64,000 nucleotides of DNA from Syngnathus acus (Eukaryota > Chordata > Actinopteri > Syngnathiformes > Syngnathidae). Below, in pieces: positions 63,601 through 64,000 of this stretch (position 1 is its first letter; every line of letters starts with the position of its first letter). The notes below the pieces were generated by a model. The model did not search any database, was not told the origin of the DNA, and was given only the letters and a program-made list of their open reading frames with translations. The stretch covers positions 7,879,491-7,943,490 of the forward strand of contig NC_051092.1 in assembly GCF_901709675.1 (NCBI RefSeq), read 5' to 3'. The translations under genes were made by a program, and so were the position numbers.

Positions 63601-63830
63601 GATACAATCTAAGACCACATAATTTCCCACTGACATCTCGAGACTACAATTACTTTTAATGGGATAATATTTTTGATAAATGTTCTACTCATAGCCCCTC
63701 AGAGAACCTTTTTTATTTCTTATTGTGGTTTTCCACAAATCTGTAAATAAAAACGTGTACACCAATATGCCCAAACTCCATAAATTAAAGTGAAAAGTGA
63801 TGGAAGCATAAAAGGTAATGAGAGTTTTTC
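60655..63830. other. Intergenic or intronic sequence
   Basis: A (TTA)n run at about 62647-62683. The stretch 62390-62640 is rich in TAAT and GATA cores and looks like a regulatory element by composition. No exon called. Confidence 0.35.
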
Positions 63831-63832
63831 AC

Positions 63833-63948
63833 CCGAGCACTCTGACGCTTGTTCATTGATAAAGGTTTCCTATCTAGGGCATTTGGAAGTGGTCCACCAA
63901 GGCATAGCTCGTCAGGCAGTAATTCACAAGATTCAGCAGCTGGAACAT
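63833..63948 (-). CDS. Putative internal exon of an unidentified gene entering from the right
   Basis: On the minus strand a good acceptor (TCTTTTTTACAG) precedes 116 bases. They are open in one frame and end at a GTGAAA donor (CTCGG|GTGAAA). The open frame reads VPAAESCELLPDELCLGGPL and continues NALDRKPLSMNKRQSAR, with amino-acid usage that looks genuinely coding. The exon would start with two bases completing a codon and end on a codon boundary. I do not recognise the protein, and no partner exon is visible to the left, so this may be chance. Confidence 0.3.
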
Positions 63949-64000
63949 CTGTAAAAAAGATTGTTGTGGATTACAGTTTCACGTAATGTGCCCTTCCATC

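Overview
This is a window of a vertebrate nuclear genome, almost certainly a percomorph-type bony fish. Genes have short introns with GT-AG junctions. They sit in AT-rich DNA full of microsatellites, small inverted-repeat transposons, SINE-like elements and LINE remnants of teleost type. The decisive marker is a complete recombination-activating locus: rag1 (plus strand) and rag2 (minus strand), converging tail to tail. I cannot name the species.

Layout. 1-2.2 kb: two CpG-richer stretches, probably promoter or first-exon sequence for a gene leaving on the left (minus strand) and for accs (plus strand). 3.7-12.1 kb: accs, rebuilt here as 15 coding exons in one continuous reading frame (972 codons). 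It encodes a Myb/SANT-like DNA-binding domain and a basic/coiled-coil segment joined to a complete PLP-dependent ACC-synthase-like aminotransferase with an acidic tail. 13.4-18.4 kb: a four-helix claudin/PMP22/NKG7-like membrane protein whose second intron junction is not fully resolved. 18.4-31.1 kb: gene-free sequence with repeats and some conserved-looking, homeodomain-site-rich stretches. 32.2-36.3 kb: rag1, three coding exons, 1,071 residues. 38.8-40.4 kb: rag2, one coding exon, 528 residues, with an untranslated first exon and TATA box near 41.1-41.2 kb. 41.2-63.8 kb: no gene I can support, only repeats, microsatellites and possible regulatory DNA. One exon-like stretch on the minus strand lies at the extreme right edge.

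RAG1 and RAG2 together form the V(D)J recombinase. All catalytic and zinc-binding residues I can place are present, as are the RAG2 propeller, acidic hinge and PHD finger, so the locus looks functional. accs and the claudin-like gene are physical neighbours with no evident functional link. The most unusual features are the Myb/SANT-ACC-synthase fusion architecture of accs, its 69-bp in-frame intron, and a 53-bp tandem duplication over one of its splice acceptors.
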